DNA of 64,000 nt from Ampelomyces quisqualis (GCA_018398575.1 JAGTXZ010000002.1:1614501-1678500); one strand, 5' to 3'. Shown: positions 1 to 11,821, counted from the first letter of the stretch. Numbers and translations: made by a program. The notes: a model not told the origin generated them from the letters alone.

Positions 1-1052
1 GGTACCCTCCACGAGGACTTCACCCCGTCCGTGAACCCCGACGAGGAGATTGACGACGTGAATGACAAGAAACCTGAAGACTGGGTTGACGAGGCTCGCA
101 TTCCGGACCCTGAGGCCAAGAAGCCCGAAGATTGGGACGAGGACGCGCCTTTCGAGATCGTTGACGAGGAGGCCACCAAGCCGGATGACTGGCTGGAGGA
201 TGAGCCTACCACCATCCCCGACCCTGAAGCCGAGAAGCCCGAGGACTGGGATGACGAGGAAGATGGTGACTGGATCCCACCTACGGTACCTAACCCCAAG
301 TGCGAGGAGGCTTCTGGGTGCGGCAAGTGGGAGCCTCCCATGAAGAAGAACCCTGACTTCAAGGGCATGTGGACTGCCGAGTTTATCGACAACCCAGCCT
401 ACAAGGGCGTCTGGGCTCCTCGGAAAATCAAGAATCCCGATTACTTCGAGGACAAGACGCCATCCAACTTCGAGCCCATCGGTGCTGTAAGTGTACACCC
501 CGCCCGCGCTGCATAACCAGTACTAATAGGATCTAGATTGGTTTTGAGATCTGGACCATGCAGAAGGATATTCTCTTCGACAATATTTACATTGGTCACT
601 CTATTGCTGACGCGGAGAAGCTCAAGGCTGAGACATTCGACGCCAAAATCGCCGCCGAGAAGGCTGACGAGGAGGCCAACAAGCCAAAGCCCATGGAAGA
701 CGCCAAGTCTCCTTCTGATCTTGTCTTCAAGGATGACCCCGTTCGCTACATCAAGGAGAAGACCGCCCTCTTCATTGAAATTGCCAAGCGTGACCCCATT
801 GAGGCGGTCACGTTCGTCCCTGAGGTCGCTGGCGGTATCGGTGTTCTCGCTGTCACCCTCCTAGTCCTTCTCGTGTCCGTTGTCCTCGGCTCCGGCGCGG
901 CTCCCTCGCAGGAGCAAGTGAAGGCCCAGGCAAAGAAGGCCAAGGATGCCGCAGTTGATGTGAAGGACAAAGCCGCTGAGGCTGTCGCTACTGGTGCTGA
1001 AAAGGCCCAGGCTGAGGTCAACAAGCGCACTACCCGCTCAAATGCTTCGTGA
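1..1052 (+). CDS. Calnexin, 3' part (5' end outside window)
   Basis: ER-membrane lectin chaperone that binds monoglucosylated glycoproteins during folding. Exons 1-486 and 537-1052, intron 487-536 (GTAAGT...TAG, phase 0); 333 residues remain and the frame is open from base 1. The visible part begins inside the proline-rich P domain: repeated motifs of the KPEDWD type, then the second repeat class (GxWxPPxxxNPxYKG), the return strand of the lectin domain (GFEIWTMQKDILFDNIYIG), a single membrane segment near the C-terminus (GGIGVLAVTLLVLLVSVVLG) and a lysine/alanine-rich cytosolic tail. The membrane segment separates it from soluble calreticulin. The missing 5' part should hold the signal peptide and most of the lectin domain. 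Confidence 0.97.
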
Positions 1053-1636
1053 GTCGTAAAAGCGAAGAGCAAAAATGAGAATGAGGGAAAACTTCCGGTG
1101 ATGGATCAAAAGGGCTCCAGGTCTTCTTGGTCCAGGAGAAATACCCATTTCCAACATTTCTGGGTTTAAAGCATCAGCTATATATTGTTCTGGGTCTCAG
1201 GCGCTACGAGTGTATCATAGTGATGGTTTTGCAACATGAGAAATTCAACGGCCTAGGGTGTAGAACTGGGGAACCAATAACTAAGAGAACTGAATCTTTG
1301 GTAATCTGTATTTGGCCATAAGTGATGCCGTGGTAATTGTACAAAAAAAATGTACCCGCGGGTAAGCGTTGCAGACGCCGCAGACGCTCGTATCAACGTG
1401 CGGAAAAGCAAGCCCCCATAAGCCTCGGGTCGAAGCAAACCGAGGGGGTGAGCATAAAGGCTCACAAGTTCACCCAGTCCGCATCAAGGATACCGCAATC
1501 GGTTGACCTGAACTGCATTTTCCTCTTGAGGCTGCCTGCCTTGCTCTCTTCATTTCGACATTGCCGAAATCATCCATTGGCTTCTTCTCCGTAACTTCCC
1601 CGCATTATCCCACCCGGCAGTTGCTTTTACGCCAAC
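1053..1636. other. Intergenic, calnexin 3' side / MMSDH promoter
   Basis: 584 bp between two plus-strand genes. No coding or RNA feature recognised; the pyrimidine-rich stretch before 1637 suits a fungal promoter and 5' leader. Confidence 0.6.
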
Positions 1637-3447
1637 ATGGCTTCGCGAGGAGCTATTGCACGTATTCCGACGCTGGCCGCCCGCTTTACTCTGCCTCGCG
1701 CAGCTCCTCTCTGCCTCAGAATGTCGTCCCCGGCCAGCTCAAGCAAAGTTGCAGCGAGGCGGTTACATGCCACCGCTCAACACTTGAGGTTAGCATCTAC
1801 GACCGAGTCGTACCCTACGAACCACGAGCAAATCCCATCACCAGAGGACACGAAGAACTTCTTGGACAACCAATTTGTTGCCTCGAAAGCTACCAAATGG
1901 ATCGATCTGAACGACCCAGCGACCAACAACCTCGTTACAAGGGTACCTCAAAGCACAGATGAGGAGCTCAAGGCCGCAGTGGACAGCGCAGAAAAGGCGT
2001 TTAAGCCATGGAAGGAGACCAGTCTGTTGCATAGGCAGCAGATTATGTTCAAGTACACACACTTGATCCGCGAGAACTGGGACAGGCTGGCCGCGAGCAT
2101 CACGCTCGAGCAGGGCAAGACCTTTGGTGACGCGCGGGGTGATGTCCTCCGTGGTCTCCAAGTCGCCGAGACTGCTTGCGGCATCACCACCCAAATGACT
2201 GGAGAGGTGCTTGAGGTCTCAAAGGACATGGAAACACGCAGCTACCGCGAGCCGTTGGGCGTCGTGGCTGCTATCTGCCCTTTCAGTCAGTCGACTCGGA
2301 CTGCACAGGTGCGAACGACGCTGACAAGCAACCCCAGACTTCCCCGCCATGATTCCCCTTTGGACCATCCCAATTGCTACCGTAACCGGTAACACATGTA
2401 TCATCAAGCCCTCGGAACGCGATCCGGGTGCGTGCATGATCCTGGCTGAGCTTGCTGAGAAGGCTGGCTTCCCTGCTGGGGTCATCAATATTGTTCACGG
2501 TTCAGCAAAGACTGTCGACTTCATACTCGATGAGCCAAGAATCAAGGCCATTAGCTTTGTCGGTAGCAACAAGGCTGGAGAGTACATTTACTCTCGCGCT
2601 TCAGCCAACGGTAAGCGAGTGCAAGCTAATCTGGGTGCGAAGAACCACGCAGCTGTGCTACCGGATTGCAACAAGAACCACGCCCTGAACGCGATTGCCG
2701 GTGCAGCCTTTGGTGCTGCCGGGCAGCGGTGCATGGCCTTGAGTACTCTTGTCATGATTGGCGAGACGAAGGACTGGGTTCCTGAAATCGCCGAACGCGC
2801 GAAGGCTCTTCAGATCAACGGTGGTTTTGAAGAAGGTGCGGACCTTGGACCCGTTATCAGCGCAGAGTCGAAGAAGAGGATCGAGGATCTCATTGCCAGC
2901 GCCGAAGAGGAGGGCGCCACTATTCTTCTCGATGGTCGCGGCCAGAAGCCCGCGTCGGAGAAGTATGCCAACGGTAACTGGGTTGGTCCTACCATCATTG
3001 CCAACGTCAAGCCGCACATGAAGTGCTACACGGAAGAGATCTTCGGGCCTGTTCTTGTGTGCCTGAACGTTGAGACCTTTGACGAGGCAATTGAGATGAT
3101 CAACGCCAACGAGTACGGCAACGGGACTGCCATCTTCACACGCTCCGGTGCTACTGCTGGTCGCTTCCAGCACGAGATTGAGGCCGGTCAGGTGGGTATC
3201 AACGTGCCTATTCCCGTCCCTGTAAGTGGATTTCCCCTTTCCTAATCTAGACGATAGCTAACCATGACAGCTCCCCATGTTCTCCTTCACGGGTAACAAG
3301 AAGTCGGTTGCAGGTGGCGGGGCCAACACATTCTACGGCAAGCCGGGTCTGCAGTTCTACACACAACAAAAGACTGTAACAAGTCTGTGGAGGAGCGAGG
3401 ATGCCATTGCGACCAAGGCCTCGGTGAACATGCCTACACACAGCTAG
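1637..3447 (+). CDS. Methylmalonate-semialdehyde dehydrogenase, mitochondrial (ALDH6 type)
   Basis: CoA-acylating aldehyde dehydrogenase of valine and pyrimidine catabolism; converts methylmalonate or malonate semialdehyde to propionyl- or acetyl-CoA in the mitochondrial matrix. Exons 1637-2285, 2338-3221 and 3271-3447; introns 2286-2337 (GTCAGT...CAG, phase 1) and 3222-3270 (GTAAGT...CAG, phase 0). Product 569 aa. The first about 50 residues are rich in Arg, Ala and Ser with few acids, as in a matrix-targeting peptide. Family landmarks are the PFNFPAMIPLW segment created by joining exons 1 and 2, the glycine motif SFVGSNKAGEYIY, the catalytic cysteine in AAGQRCMAL, and EEIFGPVL. The last exon carries FSFTGNKKS. 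The family call is secure. Confidence 0.97.
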
Positions 3448-4917
3448 ATGTTTTTGGGCAACCCTGACGAGCCATGAGATTTGAGCATGGAGTTTTTCGT
3501 ATCCAAAAGCCACTTGTTAGACGGCGAATATTCGATGTGATTAGGAGAAAAGCAATACCTGCAGCAGTTGAAGTGGGTCAAGATTGTTCACTGTCTCACG
3601 TGTGAAGATGACATGTGCTCTCGTACGGGAGGTGCTTAACAAGATAAGAGGCCGTGTACGCCAAGAAACGCTAAGATCATCAGCTCCCAGGTTACTAACA
3701 ATGCCACAATTTTGTATTTAAAGAGGTAGATTAAAATTCTCCTAGTTGTTACGAGCACTTTGTTACCCATTTTGACTATGTTAAGTAAATTCTACGTGTT
3801 TAGAGCGACAAAGAGCGTGTAAAAAGGTAAAGTTTTGACGTTATTTAGGTTTGGACGCACAGACTACCGGCCCCTTATCTTGTTAAGCACCTCTGAAGTC
3901 TATCGTTGGTTGCGCAGCAGGACACATTACAAAATGCCACGCACGGCCTCGGAAGACACGTACATACTAGGTATTGTACATAGTTTCGGCCCTCGGGTGG
4001 TAGATCCACAGCTGATGTCAGGCTCTGAAACGCTCCGCGTCCCTCGGCCATGCGGCTCCACTTTGTTGCGCGGCGTCAAACCTTGGAGGCTTTTCTCTTA
4101 TCGGTGGTGGTCATGTGCGCAGCTGCCAGCAGGTGGGCCGGGAATCAGGGATGAGAGAATGCAGCGTGCAGGGAATGGGCGGCGCGGACCTGGCACGATA
4201 GACGCGTTGGCGTGGGTGCGCAAGCGTGGCGTGGACCGATGGAGGTGGGGACGAAGCGGTGGTGCGGAATGGAATGCATGGCGACATCGTCGACCAACAA
4301 TGCGGTGCGAGCCTCTTCTCGGGCTTCTTGGGCAGTCTTTCTGGAGTTCCGAGTGTGCGTGTCCAGCCAGCCAGCCATGTGCATGACGGCGTGGCTGCAA
4401 CCACAGGCGTCGACCGCATCCGGCCTTGGAACTAGGTATCCGTAGTAGGTACTCCTACTAGGGAGTCGGTACGAACAGAGGGCGTTCCAAGACGGGCGGG
4501 AGATGCGCACCCATCATTGGACCGGTCTCTCCCCCATGTCCGACGATGACGAGTCCCGCCGTGTGAAATCATCAAGTGCTCAACAGCCAGCTGCCAGTGC
4601 CAGCGTGGCCAGCCCTTTCACCCAACGCGCGTTCAGCCGTCGTGCCAGTTGCACTACTGCGGTCCCGCCCCTCGTGACCCTCGTTCCTGCCTTTGCACTC
4701 CGTCCGCCGTCCGCCTCTGCACAATCCTCCGTACATACTACACAGTACATACATACAACTTGCACCGGCGACGATCGTCGCCTCGCCTTATCTTTAATCT
4801 CGCTACCCGCTGTCCCCACGCCACGCCGGGACCGCTTCGCAGTGCGTTCACCACAAAGCTCCACCTCCGCGCAGCTGGCCCCTACCGCCGTTCCGCAATA
4901 CGATCAAAACGGGCAAC
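3448..4917. other. Intergenic region upstream of the DUF2406-type gene
   Basis: 1.47 kb without a supported gene. Overlapping open frames in several phases around 4100-5140 look like composition effects of GC-rich DNA. The CT-rich stretch 4680-4915 probably holds the promoter and 5' leader of the next gene. Confidence 0.55.
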
Positions 4918-6123
4918 ATGTCGGCGGCCATGGCACAGTCGCCGCCACAAGCGCAGCGCCCGCGCGCTGGCACCCACTTCAGCTTTCGCAGCGACCGCAG
5001 CAACGACGGGTCTCCCACGAAGAGCAAGCACAGCAAACACGACCGCAAAGTCAGCGACAGCGAGCGCCGCAAGACCCACTACGATCTCTCTACCAAGGCC
5101 AACCCCAACGCGGCCATGAACGAAGCCCAGCCCAGTAGGTTGTTGCCTGCCATGGCTGCCGCTGCCACCCACTGACAAGCCTCCAGTTGCTGCCGCGCTC
5201 GAGAAGCCGACCCTGCAGTCTCTCCGTTCCTTTCAGCACAGCGACGCCCAGGGTAACCCGATTGGTAAGTCGCCCTTGCTTGACGTCGACCCGGCATCGC
5301 CATCTAACTCCCGCCAGTGGACCCCGACCTGTCCAACCCCACACGCTCGCGATGGGAGCGCCCGCTAGACACCATCAAGTCTTTTGAAGCCGCCATCGAT
5401 GGCGAGTACCGCCGCCGGGCGCAGTCGATGCGCGCCGATCAGACAGACATGCTCAGCGGATACAACAGCAGGAGGAGCAGCTACTACGGCGGAGGACCGC
5501 CTGATGCGAACCGACACTCGCGCGCGAGCTACTACGCCCACCATCACCAGGCGGGCCGTGACAGCTACGACAATGGCAGCGGCATAGGTGGTCCCGTTGG
5601 CGGAGGCCCTCCTCGGATGCGACATGGCAATCGCATGCCGTCTGATCCGGGGTGGAACAACCGACAGGCCCCACCCAATGGCAACGGCGTCTATCCCAGT
5701 CACGGACAGTCGCGCGACACGGTAAACACAAACGGCTCCAACGGCAGCCACAGCGACGGTCCCTACTCCAACGACCGAAGTAGCGACAACTCGTCGTTTG
5801 AGCGCGCCGTCCCCGTTGGCCGCCCACAACCCCCTCCACACCAGGACATGGGCGAACCATACGCTTTCAACGCGTTTGGAAAAGCCCCGCAGCTCGACCC
5901 TTATGGTCAAGGGCCAGTCAACGGCAACGGCTACGTTCCACCTGCGCAGATGAACAACGGCCCACCCCCGCCACCAAAGCATGTCACTTCGCCAGCGCCC
6001 ATAAAGTTGAACAACAGCGGGGCATCGCCGCCTGCAGAGGCAGAACGGCCGAACACACTGTCTAAGAACCAGGGTGATGATAAGAGAAGGAGCTGGTTCA
6101 AGAGGAGGTTCAGCAAGGACTAG
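4918..6123 (+). CDS. DUF2406-type fungal protein
   Basis: Exons 4918-5134, 5187-5264 and 5318-6123, introns 5135-5186 and 5265-5317, both phase 1; 366 aa. The N-terminal about 130 residues hold the conserved core seen in a fungal family of unknown function: a KADP-like region followed, across the two introns, by LQSLRSFQHSDAQGNPI, VDPDLSNPTRSRWERPLDTI and SFEAAIDG. The rest is low-complexity, rich in Gly, Pro, Asn, Ser and Tyr, with a polyproline run near residue 300, and ends in a basic tail (RRSWFKRRFSKD). No signal peptide or membrane segment. From memory it resembles the yeast YMR295C/YGR273C family, found at the cell periphery; that link is family knowledge, not tested here. The splice phases agree and the conserved block is contiguous only after splicing. 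Confidence 0.82.
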
Positions 6124-6569
6124 AAAGCGTGTGGGGGTGAGTTTGATGTCTGTTGGGGTAATTTTTGATCATATCAAGAGGGTACAAATCTTGTTACTTT
6201 CACCGTGTGAAGGTTGTGAGATGTAGTGATCCTCGAAAGCTGGTCTTGGGGGACGATAAAGGGTTGCGCCTACATGGACTGCTGGGACTATGACGATATG
6301 AAAAAGATATCCTTCTGGGCTGGGTGGCTTGAAGGCCGAGACATTCTTATCCGTCTGGTACACGACAGGCACACAATGGAGTTTATGGGGTGTTTTCAGA
6401 ATTACAAATGGCAGACCAGGACCTGTCATTCCTTAAGAAGACATGGACGTGCTCCACTTGAATCTTGCCGCAGTGGATCGAAGCCGGAAGGTAGTAATTT
6501 GTAATGGGTGATCATCATTGGAGAGTTCTTTCCTTGATTGCAATCGTGCTTTGGAAAAATGATGAACCG
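6124..6569. other. 3'-3' intergenic between convergent genes
   Basis: 446 bp between the ends of the DUF2406-type gene (+) and VMA21 (-). No gene or RNA recognised; it presumably carries both polyadenylation regions. Confidence 0.6.
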
Positions 6570-6993
6570 CTACCTATCTTTCCTTGCCTTCTCTGCTTCC
6601 TCTGCTTGCTCTGACTGGTCATCTTTGAATGCCATGACCACGTACGCGATTAGGACCACGTTCGCCATCAGTGCTGCCAGGGCACCTGCATAGGTTGCGT
6701 TGCCTGTGTAACGTCAGTGGTCAACATCAACACCCATGTGATGAAAAGCATACCCCCGAAAACATAAGCAACACTGAAGAAGTACGTGCCAATGGGCAGC
6801 GTAATCATGGCGAATGTAAAGCTCATCAGTTTCCAGATGACGGAGCTGCACTGACATGAGCATTGGTGTACCATCACGAGTGTCGACCCACTCACGCAGG
6901 CACAGCGGGCGAAATGTTGGAAGGCCCAGGAGGACCCCGGGGGTCATTATCGATGATTCTCTTCTCCTCGCCCACTGTTCTTCTGGTCGTCAT
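6570..6993 (-). CDS. VMA21: V-ATPase assembly factor Vma21
   Basis: Small ER membrane protein needed to assemble the V0 sector of the vacuolar H+-ATPase. Three exons on the minus strand: 6993-6896, 6845-6754 and 6703-6570; introns 6846-6895 and 6704-6753. Product 107 aa. Phases agree at both joins. Two hydrophobic segments are visible: one in VIWKLMSFTFAMITLPIGTYF and one in AGALAALMANVVLIAYVVMAF, joined by VFGGNATY. The PIGTYF motif is typical of the family. The C-terminus is charged and ends KARKDR, a basic end in place of the dilysine retrieval signal known from yeast. It is easy to miss because no single open frame exceeds 77 codons. The start is shared with a short divergent promoter facing the Fun30-type gene. 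Confidence 0.95.
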
Positions 6994-7357
6994 TGTGTAT
7001 GTATGTGGTCGTGGGAGTCGTGTACGGGCGTGCTACCTCGATCGAACCGATCGAGAAAGGTGATGGGTCAAGTCCGTGCGCAGCCTTAAAGTGTTTGAAC
7101 GCGAACCCCCAGCCAGAAGCGCGTCGTGTGAATCGGGGCCGTAACTTTTGGGGTGATTCTGCGCCACGATTCTCTTCCCTTTATCGTCACCGCGCCCTCG
7201 ACCATGCCCTCGGCTTTGTCAACGCCTTGCTTCCCTTGTTTGTCGCCATAGGGCCTTTGTTCCTTCTCTCTGTGTCAACCTCCACCCGGCCGACACCCAC
7301 AGGCAAATCCAGATCTACACTTAGCAGAACCTTTTCCAAGACACCTATGTTCACGCC
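6994..7357. promoter_or_regulatory. Divergent promoter VMA21 / Fun30-type gene
   Basis: 364 bp between two divergent start codons, so it must contain both promoters. CT-rich plus-strand tract 7170-7290 precedes the remodeler gene. No specific factor site can be assigned. Confidence 0.6.
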
Positions 7358-10300
7358 ATGTACCACGACGACCCTATAGTTTCTTCCTCCCCCCCGCGCG
7401 CGCGTTCACCCAGTGAAGACAACTTCCCCGGCACTTACGTCACCCAGCCGACACAACCTCTCGAGACGCGGTCACCGTTTTTTGCGGTCCCGACAGGCAC
7501 ACAGCCCACGCTCCCTCTGACACCACGCGCGAATCGCCAGTATCAAGCCCCGTCGTCGCAGCTACAAGTTCCGCGCTCTTCACCAGGCGCAGAGCGGTAC
7601 TCTTCGCCTGTCATGTCGCAATCGCACTCGCAGTCACAGCGGCCGTCTGGCTTCAATCCAATGGCGCCGCCTGGCACAAGCTTCTTTCCCCCGCAAGCAG
7701 TTCGCAAACCATTTGTGGATCTTACGTCCGAGGACCCACCGGTCGAACGCGACCCCTTCGAGGAAGAGTCAGGCTATAGGTCGAGCGTTCCACTATCGAA
7801 AGTGGAGCTGAGTTCGAGGACGTCGCGGGTTGAGGAGACTCCGCAGAAGCCGTCATGGGACCTTTCGAGCTATTCCTACAGCAACAGCGCCAACAATGCG
7901 AGCAGCATCAATCAGCAGCGGAAGCGTCCATCGGCTGGCTTAGCTGCAGGGACGCCACCCAAGAAGCAGAAGTTGGTGCAGCGACAGGGTGGGCCTTCGC
8001 GAGCGATGCCTGTGGATCTAACGCAGGACGACGAATTCACTGTGGACGAGATAGCAGACATGGACCTGAGGCGTAAGACGATTCGGATGCAAGCCATTTT
8101 CCCCACAAAAAGTGTCAAGGTCCTGTTCGAGGCGTTGGAGAAGAAGAGAGGTCACTACGACGATGCCTGCGATTGGCTTGCAGAGCAGGAGTCAGACGAC
8201 GAGCTGCACTCGCCGAAGATTGGTCTTGCGCGAAGCAATACAGACATCGCAGCGAAGAAGAATACGGCGCAGCGTACCTTGAAGCAACCGGTAAAGAATA
8301 TCCTCGACAAGTATACTAAGCTGCCAGCCTCTCAAGTCATCCCGACTGCGATCGCAAGCCCCGACAGAGGACAGGAGCAGCCGAAGCCGAAACGCAGACT
8401 CATACGCGGCCGACGCAATCCTTTACCTTCCTCGCCGGAACCTACACCCCAGCGCCCAAAGCCTAAGCGATCCCAAGAAGTCGACTCGGACTCAGACAAC
8501 GAGGGCATCATTGAGATCTCGGATGATGACTCAGCTCGAGGCTCGGGTAGTGGCACTGACGATATTTCTGCTGAAACGACTCTACTGCGCTTCTTCAATG
8601 AATGCTCCGTGGAAGCTATGGTGGATCTGTCAGGCCACAAGGAAGAGGACATTCGCGAGTTGCTGGATCAGCGACCATTTGCTTCGCTTACCGCTGTCCG
8701 GAAGCTACATGTGGACTCGCAGCAGCCGCAAGAGAAGGGCAAGAAGAAGCCTCGCAAGCCTCGCATCACCTTTGGGGCGCGCCTTGTCGAGTCCGCCAAG
8801 GAAATGTGGGACGCGTACTCCACGATTGATTCCGTCGTGAAGAGCTGTGAGAGTCTGGGCAAGCCGATGGTCGCAGGCATGGCTCGTTGGGGCATCAACA
8901 TCTTTGGTGCTTCGACAGAAGATGGGGTCGAGATCACGAACCTGGACGACAACAGCGATGCCAGTTCGAGCCGCGACTCGGGTTACCACACGCCTCACAG
9001 CGATACTGGAGCGAGTCACGTTCGCAAGGTTAACCGTCCGATCCTTCTGAAGCAACCCGCCATCATGAACGACGGCATCGAGCTCAAGGACTATCAAGTT
9101 GTTGGATTGAACTGGTTGAGCCTTCTCTGGCAAAACAAGATCTCTGGAATACTGGCTGACGATATGGGTCTTGGAAAGACTTGTCAAGTCATTGCATTCT
9201 TGTCGCATCTGAAAGAGCAAGGAACTTCGGGTGAAAAGCCTACACTGATCATCGTGCCCGGTTCAACTCTGGAAAATTGGTGTCGCGAGTTCCAACGGTT
9301 CTCGGAGACCATCACCTTCACGCCATACTACGGATCGCAGTCGCAACGTTTTGAGCATCAAGAGACAATTATAGACAACATCAGCCAGGGCGAGTGCGAT
9401 GTGATCATCACCACGTACGATTTGACGTTTAGGAAGGAGGACAATGCTTTCCTGCGCAAGTGTCGACCAAAGATCTGCATTTTCGATGAAGGTCACGTCT
9501 TGAAGAACGCAAACACCATTCGTTACAAGAGCCTGATGCGCATCGATACGCAGTGCAGGATCTTGCTCACCGGAACGCCGCTTCAGAACAGTTTGCAGGA
9601 GCTTATGTCTATCCTAGGCTTCCTCATGCCTGAGGTTTTCTATGGCAAGGACAGTCCTGTACCTGAAATGCTCCAGATTCTGTTCAAGCATAAGGCAAAG
9701 GTCACCGAGACGAACTCGCACAGCAGTCTGTTATCTGCACAGCGTATTCAGCGTGCTCGAACGATGCTGACGCCTTTTATTCTGCGCCGAAAGAAGGCTC
9801 AAGTGTTGAAGCATCTTCCGGCCAAGACCTCGCGGGTAGAGTACTGCGACCTGACCGACACACAGAAAGAGCTATACACTCAGCAGCTGGAGAAGCAACG
9901 CAAGATTCTGCAAGATCGCGCTGCTGGTATCTTGGTCAAGGATCACGCCAACGTGATGATGAAGCTGCGACAAGCTGCCATTCATCCACTTCTCTTCCGG
10001 CACCGCTACCCTGACGACAAGATTCGAAAGATGTCCAAGGCATGTCTGAATGAATTTACCTTTATGGAGAGTAATCCCGACATCATCTTCGAAGAGCTCC
10101 AGCTCTACCAAGATTACCAGTGCCATCAGCTCGCGACCAAATACCCCGGCGCCCTGAAGAAGTTTGAGCTGCAGAACCAAGAATGGATGGACTCGGGCAA
10201 AGTCCTCAAACTCCTCGAGTTGCTGAAAAAGTACAAAGAGAACGGCGACCGCGCCCTCGTCTTCTCCCAATTCACATCCGTCATGGACATTCTCAGCTGG

Positions 10301-10858
10301 GTCTTTGACGACCACGACATCGCCTTCATGCGCATGGACGGCTCCACGCCCATTGCCGAACGTCAATCTCTCATGGACGACTTTTACGCCGACGAATCCA
10401 TTGGCGTCTTCATGATCTCGACAAAGTCGGGTGGAGCGGGAATCAACCTCGCGTGCGCCAACAAAGTCATCATCTTCGACTCGTCGTTCAACCCACAAGA
10501 CGACATCCAGGCTGAAAACCGCGCGCATCGCGTCGGCCAGACACGCGAAGTCGAGGTCGTGAGGCTGGTGACGAAAGGTACGGTCGAAGAGCAGATTTAC
10601 GCTCTCGGCGTGAGTAAGCTCGAGCTGGATAAGATGGTGCAAGGCGAAGAATCGGATGAGCCCGCAGGCAAGAAGAAATCCACAGCTGCTGCTGCAGCCA
10701 AGGGCGACGCGCTGAGTAAAGCGGAAGAAGCGGGCATCGAGGCGGTGGAGAAGATGTTGCTGCAGCAAATCGAGTCTGGCGGTGCGGACGGAAAAGACAA
10801 TGTCAAAGACTTGTTCAAGGGCGGGTTGAAGAAGGCGGGGGTCAATGTCGCTGACTAG
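7358..10858 (+). CDS. Fun30/SMARCAD1-type SNF2 chromatin remodeler
   Basis: Single-exon gene, 1166 aa. Nuclear ATP-dependent remodeler; relatives promote DNA-end resection and heterochromatin maintenance. N-terminal about 500 residues are Ser/Pro-rich with a KRPSAGL..PPKKQK stretch that could be a nuclear signal, then two CUE-like helical segments (around residues 235-275, KTIRMQAIFPTKSVKVLFEAL, and 405-450, TLLRFFNECSVEAMVDLSG). The SNF2 ATPase follows: LKDYQVVGLNWL, Walker A ADDMGLGKT near residue 600, DEGH box near 709, LLTGTPLQN, then the second RecA lobe with FSQFTSVMDIL, STKSGGAGINL and the arginine-finger region AHRVGQTREV. DEGH with the CUE pair indicates Fun30/Fft rather than Snf2, Chd1 or Ino80. 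The tail is Lys/Ala-rich. Start is the first ATG of the frame. Confidence 0.95.
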   Translation: MYHDDPIVSSSPPRARSPSEDNFPGTYVTQPTQPLETRSPFFAVPTGTQPTLPLTPRANRQYQAPSSQLQVPRSSPGAERYSSPVMSQSHSQSQRPSGFNPMAPPGTSFFPPQAVRKPFVDLTSEDPPVERDPFEEESGYRSSVPLSKVELSSRTSRVEETPQKPSWDLSSYSYSNSANNASSINQQRKRPSAGLAAGTPPKKQKLVQRQGGPSRAMPVDLTQDDEFTVDEIADMDLRRKTIRMQAIFPTKSVKVLFEALEKKRGHYDDACDWLAEQESDDELHSPKIGLARSNTDIAAKKNTAQRTLKQPVKNILDKYTKLPASQVIPTAIASPDRGQEQPKPKRRLIRGRRNPLPSSPEPTPQRPKPKRSQEVDSDSDNEGIIEISDDDSARGSGSGTDDISAETTLLRFFNECSVEAMVDLSGHKEEDIRELLDQRPFASLTAVRKLHVDSQQPQEKGKKKPRKPRITFGARLVESAKEMWDAYSTIDSVVKSCESLGKPMVAGMARWGINIFGASTEDGVEITNLDDNSDASSSRDSGYHTPHSDTGASHVRKVNRPILLKQPAIMNDGIELKDYQVVGLNWLSLLWQNKISGILADDMGLGKTCQVIAFLSHLKEQGTSGEKPTLIIVPGSTLENWCREFQRFSETITFTPYYGSQSQRFEHQETIIDNISQGECDVIITTYDLTFRKEDNAFLRKCRPKICIFDEGHVLKNANTIRYKSLMRIDTQCRILLTGTPLQNSLQELMSILGFLMPEVFYGKDSPVPEMLQILFKHKAKVTETNSHSSLLSAQRIQRARTMLTPFILRRKKAQVLKHLPAKTSRVEYCDLTDTQKELYTQQLEKQRKILQDRAAGILVKDHANVMMKLRQAAIHPLLFRHRYPDDKIRKMSKACLNEFTFMESNPDIIFEELQLYQDYQCHQLATKYPGALKKFELQNQEWMDSGKVLKLLELLKKYKENGDRALVFSQFTSVMDILSWVFDDHDIAFMRMDGSTPIAERQSLMDDFYADESIGVFMISTKSGGAGINLACANKVIIFDSSFNPQDDIQAENRAHRVGQTREVEVVRLVTKGTVEEQIYALGVSKLELDKMVQGEESDEPAGKKKSTAAAAAKGDALSKAEEAGIEAVEKMLLQQIESGGADGKDNVKDLFKGGLKKAGVNVAD

Positions 10859-11821
10859 ACAGGCGGACGTGCAATCTTGTTGCGCAGCGGTGGTCTCGGC
10901 ATGCGAATTTGGTCTTGCACACCCTTGACCTCAACACATGGGGACCAACGGCGTAGCCAGAAAAAGGCATTGCACGCACAGCACAGCACATATCCTGTGA
11001 AAGAAACTGTTCTTGCATAACATAGCGTTGGCCTTTACTCCCTAGTCAGAAGACAGTTCAACCCCCCCCTACCTGAAGCGTCCAAAGTCGAATAGTTCAA
11101 TATACCAATCCCAAGTCCAATCCCTTTCTTTCCCCCGTGCACTATCCGCTGTACCACCCCTCCTCCTCCTCCTCCAAACACCCTGCACATCCCACACGCC
11201 AACACACATCTTCCTCTAAACACCCCTCTCAGCCGTCCCCAACCCCCCTCTCGCGCCTTCCCCCCCCTCCTTCGCCGCCCCACGCCCGCATCGCGAGAAT
11301 CCGCGGAGAAAGATAAATGCCACGAAACGAGCCGCCCGCACAGCCAGGAGAACAGCCCTTCCTTGCACGGGGCCGGGGTTCCAGCCCTCGCTGGCACACG
11401 AGGCATGTCTAGACGTGGATTTTGTTGTTTTTTTTTGGTTCCCCAATTGTACACTACTGTACGGTGTGGCGGGGAAAGCGAATGGATCGAGGGAGCGGGG
11501 GGGTTGGTTCGGTATTGTACCCGTTGCGTTCTACGTACGCGCTGGAAAAAAAGGGGGGGGGTTAACGTACGGTCAATGAATTTGGAGGGGGGCGGGGGGG
11601 CGATGTCCATGGGTCGGGGGTTGGTGGGAGGAAGGGCAGAGTCGTGTGTCGTGTTGTGCGTGGTAGAAGATGTTTTTTTTTTGGTTATAGGTTATAGATT
11701 ATAGGTTATAGGTTACGCACACACACACATGCACGCACAACGACATGTACAAAGGGTTGTGTACGGTAGTATGTACTCTGCTTGCGGTTGTTGTTCGTGT
11801 TCACCGACCATACGAGTACAG
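10859..11821. other. 3'-3' intergenic with homopolymer and simple repeats
   Basis: 963 bp between convergent genes. Contains long C runs (11060-11290), G runs (11500-11610), T runs and a short GGTTATA/CA repeat. The minus-strand 191-codon frame here is biased low-complexity and not credible as a gene. Confidence 0.6.
11683..11729. repeat. GGTTATA-like short repeats followed by (CA)n
   Basis: About five imperfect copies of a 7-bp GGTTATA/GATTATA unit (11683-11715) followed by a CA dinucleotide run (11718-11729). Microsatellite in a 3'-3' gap. Confidence 0.7.

Noticed and set aside
4503..5138. 211-codon plus-strand frame upstream of and into the DUF2406-type gene
   Set aside because: Different frame from the conserved protein, biased composition, and it overlaps exon 1 of the supported gene.
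5365..5982. 205-codon minus-strand frame over the DUF2406-type gene
   Set aside because: Shadow frame of a GC-rich low-complexity exon.
9872..10768. 298-codon minus-strand frame opposite the Fun30-type gene
   Set aside because: Exact shadow of the helicase coding sequence; composition follows the complement of its codons.
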